DNA of 64,000 nucleotides from Sphingobium sp. CAP-1 (GCF_009720145.1 NZ_CP046252.1:1550001-1614000), one strand, 5' to 3'. Shown: positions 16,510-25,820, numbered from the stretch's first letter. Notes: generated by a model from the sequence alone, not told the origin. Numbers and translations: made by a program.

Positions 16510-17954
16510 GACAGACCCTTTCGTTCGGCGAAACGTTCGAGGAAGCCGGGATTCTGCACGGCCAGCTCGCCGTAGATGCGCAGGCAGGTGTCAGTCCATT
16601 GCCGTATCCAGTCGCAATAATGGAGGTTGGCATGGCCAGTGTCGCCATAGCGGACGAACGCCTCATGGTGGCATCCGCCGGCGCAGAGCGGCCGCGCCCA
16701 GCAGCTCTGGCAATCATATTTCGCCTCGACATGGCCCTTGGTCAGAAATTCGCTTTGCCTGACCCGGTCGATGCCGCTGGAGACATGGCCCATGACGTGC
16801 GTGTCGGCCTCGGTGAAGCGGTGGCAGGGCGACAGGTCGCCCGACGGGCTAACCCCCATCAGCCCCAGCCCCGCGCCGCAGGGATGCGACTTGTTGACGC
16901 CGGAGATGAGTTCGCTGATCGTCTCGCTGACATTGGTGAAGCCATGGACTTCACCGCGCAGGGCATAGTCCAGCCACTCGTCGGCCAGCGCGGTGAACTG
17001 CGCCAGCACGTAGTCCATGCCGCTGGCATCCAGCGAATAGGCCCGCTCCTCGCCGGTCGTAACGGGCGCGAAGCCGATTTCGTGAAAACCCAGATCGTCC
17101 TTCAAATGGCGGAAGATGCGCACGACATCAGTGACGCCTTCGGTCAGGGTCACGCGGGCCGTGATGGCGCGGGTCTTGTGATGGGCGATCAGCGTGCGCA
17201 GGCGCGGCTCGATCACCGCATAGCTGCCCTTGCCATTCTTGTAGACGCGATGCTTGTCCTGCACCTCCGGCGGGCCGTCCATCGACACGGTGACACCAAT
17301 CCGATTGTCAGACAGGAAGGTGACGATCTCTTGCGTCAGCAGCGTGGCGTTGGTGGTGAGGCTGTAGGTGATGCCCTTGCCCGCCGCCGCCGTCGCTGCA
17401 TTGGCGTATTCCACCACATCGCGCAGCAGGCGGAAGTTCATCAGCGTTTCGCCGCCGAAGAAGGTGATATGCACCGCCTTGCGCCCGACCGCCTCGACGA
17501 TCAGCAGATCGACCGAGGCTTTCGCGGTATCCAGCGTCATATATTTGGGCTTGCCCGCCGGGGTCGCGATCTTGTCCGCGCCAAATTCATAGCAATAGGT
17601 GCAGGCGAGATTGCACTGGTTGGTGACGTTCAGCACCAGCGCCTGCAACGGAAAATCGGCCGGCGGCGCCTGCGGCAGGGACGGCGCGGCGACGCCGAGC
17701 TGGATCAGCCGCGCGGCGCGCAACTCGCGCACCAGCGCTTCGGCCTCGGCCGGGTCGCTGCCGTCGCTGGTCAATTCGCGGACCAGCGCGGCGTGGGTCA
17801 GTTCCTGCCCCTCCAGCCGGGTCAGCACCGCGCGCACATCGGCGTCGATCTCGAAGATCGCGCCGGCGCTCACCAGATAGACGAAGTGGCTGCCGCCGGC
17901 CTCGAACCCATGATATTCGGCACGGCGATAGGCTGGTGCCTGCATCACAGTCAT
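16506..17954 (-). CDS. qhpD: radical SAM peptide-modifying enzyme QhpD
   Basis: 482 residues. An N-terminal PqqD/RRE-like region (about 1-90) is followed by the radical SAM core with Cys114, Cys118 and Cys121 (CNLACTYC), the GGE motif (FFGGETLMN), and a C-terminal SPASM domain rich in cysteines (CGAG, SPCH, CQSCWARPLCAGGC). QhpD installs the three Cys-to-Asp/Glu thioether bonds in the gamma subunit before export. It overlaps both qhpA and qhpC by 4 bp, so all three are translationally coupled. Confidence 0.93.
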   Translation of the reverse strand: MTVMQAPAYRRAEYHGFEAGGSHFVYLVSAGAIFEIDADVRAVLTRLEGQELTHAALVRELTSDGSDPAEAEALVRELRAARLIQLGVAAPSLPQAPPADFPLQALVLNVTNQCNLACTYCYEFGADKIATPAGKPKYMTLDTAKASVDLLIVEAVGRKAVHITFFGGETLMNFRLLRDVVEYANAATAAAGKGITYSLTTNATLLTQEIVTFLSDNRIGVTVSMDGPPEVQDKHRVYKNGKGSYAVIEPRLRTLIAHHKTRAITARVTLTEGVTDVVRIFRHLKDDLGFHEIGFAPVTTGEERAYSLDASGMDYVLAQFTALADEWLDYALRGEVHGFTNVSETISELISGVNKSHPCGAGLGLMGVSPSGDLSPCHRFTEADTHVMGHVSSGIDRVRQSEFLTKGHVEAKYDCQSCWARPLCAGGCHHEAFVRYGDTGHANLHYCDWIRQWTDTCLRIYGELAVQNPGFLERFAERKGLS

Positions 17955-19675
17955 CGCGACACCTCCGGCTGGTCGAAGCGCTGATACATGGGGACGGTGA
18001 CGACCAGATAGGATCGGGCGCTCAGCGCTTTGCCGAACTTGTCCTTCTCCGTCTTTGCGGTGGCGACGACCCAGACTTCGCCATAATTGTTGCGGCCGAA
18101 GCGGCGGGCAGGGTTCGGCCCTTCCTCACCGGGGGTGAAGAAGGCGGTGGGGCTGAGCGCGCCGACATATTTCATGTCGTCATCATAGGCGACGGTCATG
18201 AATTCCTGCATCGCCCAGTCGGCGTCGACCGGACCCACGGCGATATCGTCGGCCGTGTTGGGCTTGCCGTCGAGGCCGTTGTCATAGCCGGTTGCCTCGA
18301 ACTGCTGATAGCCTTTGGTGAACTTCACCCCGCCCAATCGCGCCAGCGCGGTTTCGGGCGTCGCCTTGATATAATCGATCCTGTGAAAGACCGGGAACGC
18401 CTGTTCCAGCACCGCGCCGGCAATGGCGACATCGCGCGGACCGGACGGCGCGGCGGCGGCGATATCCGCCGTCACCACCAGTAGCTTCGGGCTGGCGGAC
18501 ACGATCTTCGTCACCATCACGCCCGCGCCCAGATCAATATCCGCGACGGCCGGCGAGGACGGCAGATTATTGCCCGATATGCGCAACTGCACGCCCTTCG
18601 CCCCCGCCTTCGCAGCCCCCGGCGCGACCGCCAGGATCATCGGCGCGGCGGTGGCGCGGACCAGCTTCACATCATAGCCGAATTCCTGATAATCGCCCCA
18701 GAACCAGCGGCCCTGCGCGCTCTGCTGGTCGGGCGCGAACCACATGGTTTCGCGTGCGGCGCTGTTGAGATCGTCGGGCCTGGCTGCGATCGCCCCCTTG
18801 GACGAACCACGCCAGCTATAGCCGGCATAAAGGATGCCGGTGCCGCCACGGCGGATCGTGCCGCCATCCGTCAGCGACCGCAGCGTCGCACTGGTGGTGA
18901 ATTCATCCACCTGCTTGCCCGGCGCGACGGTCAGTTCACCAACGAACCGACCCTTGCCCGGTACCGATGCGACGATCAGCCATTCGCCCGCCAGACGCGG
19001 ACTGCGCTGGCGCGCGCTCCAGGCGGCCCATTCGGGCGTGTGCAGGCTCGCGACCTTGGGCAAATAGCCCAGCGCATATTCGCCGCGGGTCAGCTTGTCC
19101 TTGGGGTCGCGGCCGGCGGGCTGTTCACTATCCTCGGCCGGGCGGCGATATTGGGCGTCGGCCTGCGAATAGAGGGCGACATGCAGATCCTGCAACCTCT
19201 TCCACTCCAGCTTAGACCGCCGCCAGGACAAGGGCTGGGCGAAGCTGTGACAACTGGCGCAGGCGCCGCGCATCGTTTCGTTGGGCAGCGCCTCATCGAT
19301 GATCCGCTTTTCGGGCAGATACATGACCGGCCGGGCTTCTTCGGGGGCCAGACCATGCGATGCAGAAAGAGACTTGACGATCGACCGGCTTTCCTCCGGC
19401 GTGATGACAAGCCCGTTCAGGCGCACCATCCGCTTGATCGCCTGCGCCCAGCCCTCCGGCGTGGTGCGGACCCAACTGATCCGCGACAGATTGCCCTTGT
19501 CATCGCCAGTGTGGCAGCTTCCACATTTTTCCTTCACCAGGGCGTCGGCGACGGGGATGCCTGCTTCCACCTCCTTCATCGTTGCGCCGTCCGGGCCATT
19601 ATCGCCCTGCGCGAACACGACCGACGCGGAAAACAGCGCCAACAGGCCCAATTTCGTGACGGGAAGCCGCTTCAC
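17951..19675 (-). CDS. qhpA: quinohemoprotein amine dehydrogenase alpha subunit (dihaem)
   Basis: 574 residues from a GTG at 19675 with AGGGGG ten bases upstream; the signal peptide is MKRLPVTKLGLLALFSASVV. Two c-haem motifs, CGSCH (51-55) and CASCH (138-142), lie in the N-terminal cytochrome region, followed by the beta-barrel domains of the QHNDH alpha subunit. Electrons from amine oxidation at the CTQ pass through these haems to a periplasmic carrier. First gene of the operon. The AraC-type activator QhpR known elsewhere is not in the window. Confidence 0.93.
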   Translation of the reverse strand: MKRLPVTKLGLLALFSASVVFAQGDNGPDGATMKEVEAGIPVADALVKEKCGSCHTGDDKGNLSRISWVRTTPEGWAQAIKRMVRLNGLVITPEESRSIVKSLSASHGLAPEEARPVMYLPEKRIIDEALPNETMRGACASCHSFAQPLSWRRSKLEWKRLQDLHVALYSQADAQYRRPAEDSEQPAGRDPKDKLTRGEYALGYLPKVASLHTPEWAAWSARQRSPRLAGEWLIVASVPGKGRFVGELTVAPGKQVDEFTTSATLRSLTDGGTIRRGGTGILYAGYSWRGSSKGAIAARPDDLNSAARETMWFAPDQQSAQGRWFWGDYQEFGYDVKLVRATAAPMILAVAPGAAKAGAKGVQLRISGNNLPSSPAVADIDLGAGVMVTKIVSASPKLLVVTADIAAAAPSGPRDVAIAGAVLEQAFPVFHRIDYIKATPETALARLGGVKFTKGYQQFEATGYDNGLDGKPNTADDIAVGPVDADWAMQEFMTVAYDDDMKYVGALSPTAFFTPGEEGPNPARRFGRNNYGEVWVVATAKTEKDKFGKALSARSYLVVTVPMYQRFDQPEVSR

Positions 19676-20000
19676 CCTATATGTCCCCCTTGGCGCCCGG
19701 ACTTTGCCCTGGGCGCATATCGAAAGCCTAGGCAGACGCTCTTGCGGCGCCACTGTCCCGGATGACGAAGGACATCATGGCGATCCGCCATGAGAATCTG
19801 GACAATCATCAAATATTTTTAGCAGGCAGCCAGGATCGACGACTATGCAACCCGCCAGCCTGGTTCCGCCCCATCCCAGAGTCGGATGATATTGGACCGA
19901 ACCACCCCGTCATTGCGAGCGTAGCGAAGCCATCCACTGCCGCGCACATGGATGGCTTCGCTACGCTCGCAATGACGATTCAGGCAGATGTCATTTCGCT
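19676..20000. other. 325-bp intergenic region upstream of qhpA
   Basis: No gene. On the minus strand it runs from the end of the iorB-like gene to the qhpA start and must hold the qhp promoter. It contains the 70-bp inverted repeat at 19908-19977 and an AT-rich stretch around 19800-19820. I could not pick a convincing -35/-10 pair or an AraC-type site by eye. Confidence 0.6.
19908..19977. repeat. 70-bp inverted repeat (copy 1)
   Basis: Two perfect 29-base arms around a 12-base loop; each arm starts CGTCATTGCGAGCGTAGCG and ends with a GATGG/CCATC block. A second copy with the same total length and loop size is at 36348-36417. It is a REP-like dispersed palindrome located just after the iorB-like stop codon. 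Confidence 0.85.
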
Positions 20001-22184
20001 TTAGACCAGCATCTCCGCCGTGACCGGCAGGGTGCGGATGCGTTTGCCGGTGGCGGCGTGGATGGCGTTGACCAGCGCGGGGATGACCGGCGGCAGGGCC
20101 GGTTCGCCAAGGCCGGTGGGGGGATAGGCGGTTTTCACGAACTCGACGATGATCTGCGGCGCGTCGTTGATGCGCAGATAGGGGTGGGTGTCGTAATTGG
20201 CCTGTTCGACCGCGCCGTCGACCTGGGTTATGATCTGCCCGGACAGCGCCTGGCCCAGCCCTTCGATCACCGATCCCTGCGCCTGATGCAGCGCGTTGAT
20301 CGGATTGATGATCTGGCTGCCGACATCGCCCGCGACCCACACGGTCTTGACTTTGGGCATCCCGTCGATCATCGCAACCTCCACCACTTCGGCGAAATAG
20401 CCGCTATGGCTGTAGTAGAAGGCAAAGCCCTTGCCCGTTCCCCTGGGCAGCGCCTTGCGGTCGGCCCAGCCCGCCATGGTGACGACCTTCTCGATCACGG
20501 CCCTGGCGCGGCCGGTGACGAAAGGCGGTGCATTGCCCCCGCGCGGCAGGTCGCGCGGATCGCCCAGCAACTCCAGCATCAGTGTCGGCAGATCCTTGCC
20601 CGCTGCCTGCGCGACTTCATCAAGGAACGCCTGCGTGACGAAAGCGAGCGCATTCGATCCGGGTGCGCGCAACCAGCCGGTCGGCATGTTGGTGGCGAGA
20701 AAACTCTGCTCCAGCAGCACATGGTCGATCAGCCCTGCGGGCAGTTCGCTGGCGGGCATTTCGGCCGAGCGGAGAGGTTTGCCGTCCTTGCCGAAGGTGA
20801 TGAAATGATCGTGGAAGGCGGTGAGCCGGCCGCCCTTGTCCAGCGCGGCGCGGAAGCCGTGCCAGCCGGCGGGGCGATAAAAGTCGCGCTGTATGTCCTG
20901 CTGCCGGGTCCAGAGCAATTTCACCGGCACGCCGGGCAATTGCGCCGCGATCGACGCGGCCTGCACCATATAGTCGTTCATCAGCCGCCGGCCGAAACCG
21001 CCGCCGATGCGGGTGAAGTTGATCCGCACCTTCTCCGGCGGCAGGCCCAGCGCCTTGGCCACCAGCGCGCGGCCGCCCTCCGGGTTCTGGGTCGGCGCCC
21101 AGATTTCGATGCCGCCATCCTTGAACAGCGCGGTGCAATTTTGCGGCTCCAGCGTGCCATGGGCGAGGAAAGGATAGTCATAATCGGCGCTGACCGTTTT
21201 GGCGGCGGCAGCGAAAGCGGTGGCGATGTCGCCGGTGCGGACGATGTCGCCATCGGCCTTGCCCTTACGCTTTTCGGCGGCCTGCGCGGCATAGGCCTGG
21301 GTCGAAAAGCTGCTGACGGCGCTCATATCCCAATCGACCTTGAGCGTTTCGCGCGCCTGATTGGCGGTCCACCAGCTTTTCGACAGGATGGCGACGCCAT
21401 CATAGCCGGACTCCGGCGTGCCGTCGCCCTTGACCGTCAATATATGGGCGACGCCGGGCAACGCCTTCACCGCATCCAGATTGGCGGACTTGAAGGTGCC
21501 GCCATGGGCCGGGCAGGTTTCCAGCACGGCGTAGAGCATGTTCGGCATCTTGAAATCGATGCCGAACAGCGGTTTGCCCGCGACGATGGCGGGGGTGTCG
21601 ACGCCGCCGACCGACTGGCCGATGATGCGAAAGGTGGCGGGGTCTTTGAGTGTCAATGTCGCAGGATCGGGCGCGGGCAGTTTGGCCGCAGCAGCAGCCA
21701 GCGACGCATAGGTCGCCGACTTGCCCGATGCCGGATCGCTCACCTTGCCGCCTGCGGTCCTGAGGCTTTCGGGCGCAACGGCCCATTGCGCCGCCGCCGC
21801 CGCGACCAGCATCGCGCGGGCCGCCGCGCCCGCCTGCCGGGTGGGCAGCCATTCACGCGGGGTGGTGCGGCTGCCGCCGGCCGACTGACCACCGAAAATC
21901 TTGGCGTCGGCATGGGTCTGCTCGATCGTGACCTGGTTCCAGTCTACATCCAGTTCCTCCGCGATCAGCATGGGGAGCATGGTCTTGGCCCCCTGCCCGA
22001 TCTCCGCATTTTTCGCGCCGATGATAACGCGATTGTCGGGCAGGATGCGGATGAAGGCGGTCAGGATGATCGGCGTCCCGTCGGCCGCCCGCGCCACCGG
22101 CATGGCGAGATCGAACAACAGACCACCGCCCGCCAGCAGCGACGCGGAAATGAAGCCCCGGCGCGAGAGAATCATATCGCTCAT
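20001..22184 (-). CDS. molybdopterin-binding oxidoreductase large subunit (IorB type)
   Basis: 727 residues. A twin-arginine signal (SRRGFISASLLAGGGLLFDLA) heads two tandem xanthine-dehydrogenase-type Mo-binding domains, the arrangement of isoquinoline 1-oxidoreductase beta and periplasmic aldehyde dehydrogenases. Molybdopterin contacts include GGGFGRRL, and the catalytic glutamate is in GLGEPALPPV near the C-terminus. The ATG at 22184 overlaps the stop of the 2Fe-2S subunit gene. The folded enzyme should be exported with its small partner. Substrate not predictable; an aldehyde or N-heterocycle is likely. Confidence 0.88.
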   Translation of the reverse strand: MSDMILSRRGFISASLLAGGGLLFDLAMPVARAADGTPIILTAFIRILPDNRVIIGAKNAEIGQGAKTMLPMLIAEELDVDWNQVTIEQTHADAKIFGGQSAGGSRTTPREWLPTRQAGAAARAMLVAAAAAQWAVAPESLRTAGGKVSDPASGKSATYASLAAAAAKLPAPDPATLTLKDPATFRIIGQSVGGVDTPAIVAGKPLFGIDFKMPNMLYAVLETCPAHGGTFKSANLDAVKALPGVAHILTVKGDGTPESGYDGVAILSKSWWTANQARETLKVDWDMSAVSSFSTQAYAAQAAEKRKGKADGDIVRTGDIATAFAAAAKTVSADYDYPFLAHGTLEPQNCTALFKDGGIEIWAPTQNPEGGRALVAKALGLPPEKVRINFTRIGGGFGRRLMNDYMVQAASIAAQLPGVPVKLLWTRQQDIQRDFYRPAGWHGFRAALDKGGRLTAFHDHFITFGKDGKPLRSAEMPASELPAGLIDHVLLEQSFLATNMPTGWLRAPGSNALAFVTQAFLDEVAQAAGKDLPTLMLELLGDPRDLPRGGNAPPFVTGRARAVIEKVVTMAGWADRKALPRGTGKGFAFYYSHSGYFAEVVEVAMIDGMPKVKTVWVAGDVGSQIINPINALHQAQGSVIEGLGQALSGQIITQVDGAVEQANYDTHPYLRINDAPQIIVEFVKTAYPPTGLGEPALPPVIPALVNAIHAATGKRIRTLPVTAEMLV

Positions 22185-22663
22185 GCCCCCGCCCCCACGA
22201 TGTTCTCCGCGATGCCGGCGGCGTCCTTGATGGCGGCGCGGATGCGGACATAGGTGGAGCAACGGCACAGATTGCCCATCATCGCCGCGTCGATCTCCGC
22301 GTCGCTGGGCCTGGGCGTGGTGGCGAGCAGCGCGGTGGCGCTCATGATCTGGCCGGCCTGGCAATAGCCGCATTGCGGCACGTCATGCTTCACCCAGGCG
22401 GCGGCGATGCGCTTGCCGGCGTCGCCCGTCTGCACCCCTTCGATCGTGGTGATCGCCTTGCCGGCGACATCGGCGAGCGGCGTCTGGCAGGATCGCACCG
22501 CCTCCCCGCCGACATGCACGGTGCAGGCGCCGCACAGGCCCGCGCCGCAACCGAATTTGGTCCCGACCATGTCGAGATCTTCGCGCAGCACCCAGAGCAG
22601 GGGTTTGGCCGGATCGCCATCGACCTGCCGTTTTGCGCCATTGACCGTGAAGCTGACCGCCAT
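22181..22663 (-). CDS. 2Fe-2S small subunit of molybdenum hydroxylase (IorA type)
   Basis: 160 residues with the plant-ferredoxin 2Fe-2S motif CGAGLCGACTVH and a later Cys (VRSCQTP), followed by the four-helix 2Fe-2S domain with CGYCQAGQ and CRCSTYVRI. This is the electron-transfer partner of the Mo subunit encoded immediately downstream with a 4-bp overlap. The ATG at 22663 has AGGGG seven bases before it. The small subunit lacks a signal and presumably travels with the Tat-targeted large subunit. Confidence 0.9.
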   Translation of the reverse strand: MAVSFTVNGAKRQVDGDPAKPLLWVLREDLDMVGTKFGCGAGLCGACTVHVGGEAVRSCQTPLADVAGKAITTIEGVQTGDAGKRIAAAWVKHDVPQCGYCQAGQIMSATALLATTPRPSDAEIDAAMMGNLCRCSTYVRIRAAIKDAAGIAENIVGAGA

Positions 22664-22733
22664 ATCTCTACCCCTGACACTGCGCCGCCAATAGAGGCCG
22701 ATCCGCAGGCTGTTGTCCAGTCGTCTGGTGATG

Positions 22734-23333
22734 TCAGAGCAGGGAGAGTTGGGCGACGGGCGCGAAACTGCGGCGGTGGTGCGGGGTCGGGCCATGGGCG
22801 CGCAGCGCGGCGAGATGTTTGGCGCTGCCATAGCCCTTGTTCGTTTCCCAGCCATATTGGGGATGGTCGGCCGCCGCCGCGATCATCATCCGGTCGCGGC
22901 TTTCCTTGGCAATGATCGATGCGGCGGCGATCGACAGGCATTTGGCGTCGCCCTCCACGATCGCGGTGGATGGCCAGCGCCATGTCGGGCAGCGGTTTCC
23001 GTCCACCAGCACATGGGCGCAGTCATGGGGCAGCGCCTCGACCGCGCGGGTCATGGCCAGCATCGTTGCCCAGAGGATGTTGATCTCGTCAATCTCCGCC
23101 ACGCTGGCGATGCCGACGCCCCAGCACAGCGCTCGCGCCTTGATCTCGCCCTCCAGCGCGGCGCGCTTTTTTGCGCTCAGTTGCTTGGAGTCGTTGAGGC
23201 CGTCGGGACAATCATCGACCCGCAGGATGACGGCGGCGGCGACCACCGGGCCGGCCAGCGGCCCCCGCCCCGCCTCGTCCACCCCGGCGACGAGGCCGGG
23301 ATGATGCAGCGCTTCGTGGGCGAAATCAGGCAT
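22734..23333 (-). CDS. rnhB: ribonuclease HII
   Basis: 199 residues with the RNase HII signature VAGVDEAGRGPLAGPVVAAA at the N-terminus (the catalytic Asp-Glu pair), LVDGNRCP for the third acidic position, and SIAAASIIAKESRDR followed by YGWETNKGYG. It removes ribonucleotides from DNA. The start at 23333 overlaps the thiD stop by 8 bp; an in-frame ATG six bases earlier (23339) is also possible. Confidence 0.93.
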   Translation of the reverse strand: MPDFAHEALHHPGLVAGVDEAGRGPLAGPVVAAAVILRVDDCPDGLNDSKQLSAKKRAALEGEIKARALCWGVGIASVAEIDEINILWATMLAMTRAVEALPHDCAHVLVDGNRCPTWRWPSTAIVEGDAKCLSIAAASIIAKESRDRMMIAAAADHPQYGWETNKGYGSAKHLAALRAHGPTPHHRRSFAPVAQLSLL

Positions 23334-24087
23334 AAGCATGGAAGCCGAAGGGCGCGCCCATCGGGCCATGGCCGCCGCCAAGACCGGGCGCGAGGGTCAG
23401 CGCTTCGCGCACATATTTGCGGCCGCGCGCGATCGCCTCGATCAGGTCCAGCCCTTGCCCAAGACCGGTGGCTATGGCGCTCGCCAGCGTGCAGCCGGTG
23501 CCATGGGTGTGCGGCGTGTCGATGCGCGCGTTGCTCCATGCCTTCAGCACGCCCTGCGGCGCGATCAGCCGGTCGGTCAGCATCGGCCCGTCGCCATGGC
23601 CGCCCTTGGCCAGAACATGGGTGTCGAAGCGGACCGCGATTTCCTCCCCGCCCAGCGCCGCCAGTTCGGGGATGTTGGGGGTGACAAGCGTGGCGATGGC
23701 CATCAGCCGCTCGAACGCGGCGATCGTCGCATCGTCCGCCAACAGCGATCCGCTGGTCGCGACCATGACGGGATCGAATATGATCGGGACATTGTCCAGC
23801 CGCGCCAGCCGGTCAGCCACGGCATTGGCCGTGTCCGCGCTGCCGATCATGCCGATCTTCACCGCGTCGACGCCGATGTCGCTGAGGCAGCTTTCCATCT
23901 GCGCCAGCACCATGGCGGTCGGGACCGGGTGGACGCCCTGCACGCCCAGCGTATTCTGCGCGGTGATCGCGGTGATCGCGGTCATGGCGTGGCCGCCGAG
24001 CAGGGTCACGGTCTTGATGTCCGCCTGAATGCCCGCGCCGCCCCCGCTGTCGGAGCCGGCGATGATGAGGATGCGGGCGGGTGTCAT
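23326..24087 (-). CDS. thiD: hydroxymethylpyrimidine/phosphomethylpyrimidine kinase
   Basis: 253 residues starting MTPARILIIAGSDSGGGAGIQADIK, the classic ThiD N-terminus, with the ribokinase-family C-terminal motif HGTGCTLASAIA that carries the catalytic base. It makes HMP pyrophosphate for thiamine synthesis. No other thi genes are adjacent; it sits between a DUF1272 gene (4-bp overlap) and rnhB. Confidence 0.93.
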   Translation of the reverse strand: MTPARILIIAGSDSGGGAGIQADIKTVTLLGGHAMTAITAITAQNTLGVQGVHPVPTAMVLAQMESCLSDIGVDAVKIGMIGSADTANAVADRLARLDNVPIIFDPVMVATSGSLLADDATIAAFERLMAIATLVTPNIPELAALGGEEIAVRFDTHVLAKGGHGDGPMLTDRLIAPQGVLKAWSNARIDTPHTHGTGCTLASAIATGLGQGLDLIEAIARGRKYVREALTLAPGLGGGHGPMGAPFGFHAYA

Positions 24088-24308
24088 GCCTTGTATTTGC
24101 GTTCCGTCGAGGCGGGATTATTGGCCAGCGCCTTCCCCGTCCGGGTTGGGCGGTCCATCAGTTCGCCGCCGCAATTGAGGCAGCGATCGTCCAGAGCCTC
24201 GGCGCAGGGCGCGCAATACGTGCATTCGAACGAGCAGATGAACGCGCCGGGTTCGTCGGCGGGCAGATCAACGCCGCAGCGTTCGCAATCGGGGCGCATG
24301 TCAAGCAT
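24084..24308 (-). CDS. DUF1272 zinc-ribbon-like small protein
   Basis: 74 residues with four CxxC-type pairs in order (CERC, CSFECTYCAPC, CLNC), the pattern of DUF1272. It is probably a small zinc-binding protein; function unknown. The start at ATG 24308 is chosen, with another in-frame ATG at 24299. It overlaps thiD by 4 bp and follows a short palindromic repeat. Confidence 0.8.
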   Translation of the reverse strand: MLDMRPDCERCGVDLPADEPGAFICSFECTYCAPCAEALDDRCLNCGGELMDRPTRTGKALANNPASTERKYKA

Positions 24309-24333
24309 GGGGCAGGCCCGCCTTACAGAAGGC

Positions 24334-24359
24334 GTCACTCCCGCGCAGGCGGGGGTGAC
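24334..24359. repeat. short palindrome upstream of DUF1272 gene
   Basis: GTCACTCCCGC, loop GCAG, GCGGGGGTGAC: 11-bp arms with one G-U type mismatch. The core CCCGCGCAGGCGGG is the reverse complement of the core in the palindrome at 14007-14026. A dispersed REP-like unit. Confidence 0.6.
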
Positions 24360-24377
24360 AATGGAGGGATGATGTCA

Positions 24378-25718
24378 TCACGCCGCCGCCTTCTCGACCG
24401 CGGCGCAGATGCGCTCGACCACGTCCTTGACCTGATCCTCACGATCGCCTTCAGCCATGACGCGGATGACGGGTTCGGTGCCGGACGGGCGAATGACGAG
24501 GCGGCCGGCGCCGGTCAATTCGGCTTCGGCCTGGGCGATGACGCGCTTCACATCGTCATGCTCCAGCGGCTTGCCGCCGGAGAAGCGGACATTTTTGAGC
24601 AATTGCGGGACGGGGTCGAACTGGTGCAGCGTCTCGCTGGCCGGCTTGCCCGAACGCACCAGCGCGGCCAACACCTGCAAGGCGGCGACCGTGCCATCGC
24701 CGGTGGTGGCGTAATCGGACAGGATCATATGGCCCGATTGTTCGCCGCCGACATTGAATCCGCCCTCGCGCATCCGTTCCAGCACATAGCGGTCGCCGAC
24801 CTTGGTGCGTTCAAGGCCGATGCCCTTGCCCGACAGGAAGCGTTCGAGGCCAAGGTTCGACATGATCGTCGCGACCAGCCCGCCGCCGCGCAGCGTGCCT
24901 TCGCGCGCGAAATTGGCGGCGATCAGCGCCATGATCTGGTCGCCGTCGACGATCTTTCCCTGTTCGTCCACCACGATCAGGCGGTCGGCGTCGCCATCGA
25001 GCGCGATGCCGATGTCCGCGCCCGCCGAGACGACGGTTTCCTGAAGCAGCAAAGGCGCGGTCGATCCGCAGCCGTCATTGATGTTGGTGCCATTGGGGGT
25101 CACACCGACCGCGACCACCGTGGCGCCCAGTTCCCACAGGGCGGACGGCGCGACCTGATAGGCGGCGCCATTGGCGCAATCGATCACGATCTTGAGGCCG
25201 TCGAGCCGCAGGTCGGCCGGAAAACTGGACTTGACCGAGTGGATATAGCGGCCGCGCGCATCCTCGACCCGGCGGGCGCGGCCAATATCCCTGGAGGCGG
25301 CGAGCGGAATATCCTGCCCGATCAGCGATTCGATCTTCAGTTCATCCTCGTCCGACAATTTATAGCCGTCCGGGCCGAACAATTTGATGCCATTGTCGAA
25401 ATAGGGATTGTGGCTGGCCGAGATCATGACGCCCAGGTCCGCGCGCATCGAATGGGCGAGCAGGGCGACGGCGGGCGTCGGGATCGGGCCGAACTGAACC
25501 ACGTCCATGCCGACAGCGGTGAAGCCCGCGACCAGCGCATTTTCGACCATATAGCCCGACAGGCGGGTATCCTTGCCGATGACGACGCGATGGCGGTGGC
25601 TGCCGCGCTGGAAATGGGTGCCGGCGGCCATGCCGACCTTCATCGCCAGTTCCGCCGTCATCGGCCATTGGTTGGTGCGGCCACGGATGCCGTCAGTGCC
25701 GAAATATTGCCTGCTCAT
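24378..25718 (-). CDS. glmM: phosphoglucosamine mutase
   Basis: 446 residues from ATG 25718 (MSRQYFGTDGIRGRTN), preceded by GGAGAGGGG. The active-site phosphoserine is Ser102 in MISASHNP, the metal loop is DGDADR, and the sugar loop GGEQSGH is present. It converts glucosamine-6-phosphate to glucosamine-1-phosphate for peptidoglycan and LPS. The usual neighbour folP/ftsH is absent here. Confidence 0.95.
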   Translation of the reverse strand: MSRQYFGTDGIRGRTNQWPMTAELAMKVGMAAGTHFQRGSHRHRVVIGKDTRLSGYMVENALVAGFTAVGMDVVQFGPIPTPAVALLAHSMRADLGVMISASHNPYFDNGIKLFGPDGYKLSDEDELKIESLIGQDIPLAASRDIGRARRVEDARGRYIHSVKSSFPADLRLDGLKIVIDCANGAAYQVAPSALWELGATVVAVGVTPNGTNINDGCGSTAPLLLQETVVSAGADIGIALDGDADRLIVVDEQGKIVDGDQIMALIAANFAREGTLRGGGLVATIMSNLGLERFLSGKGIGLERTKVGDRYVLERMREGGFNVGGEQSGHMILSDYATTGDGTVAALQVLAALVRSGKPASETLHQFDPVPQLLKNVRFSGGKPLEHDDVKRVIAQAEAELTGAGRLVIRPSGTEPVIRVMAEGDREDQVKDVVERICAAVEKAAA

Positions 25719-25820
25719 GCCCCTCTCCATGCACCGATCGGGGCGGGCCGATCAACCCGCAGCGGTCAGATGAGCAATCTTTAATCGACTTTCCAAGGCG
25801 GGAGCGGCATCCGGGTCGGC

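Noticed and set aside
16154..16732. In-frame upstream extension of qhpB through qhpC
   Set aside because: It reads an alternative frame of qhpC and the end of qhpD; a proper signal peptide with its own ribosome-binding site starts at 16141.
20058..22253. 731-codon plus-strand frame across the molybdenum hydroxylase
   Set aside because: Shadow of the minus-strand IorB-type gene, which has full domain structure; the plus frame has none.
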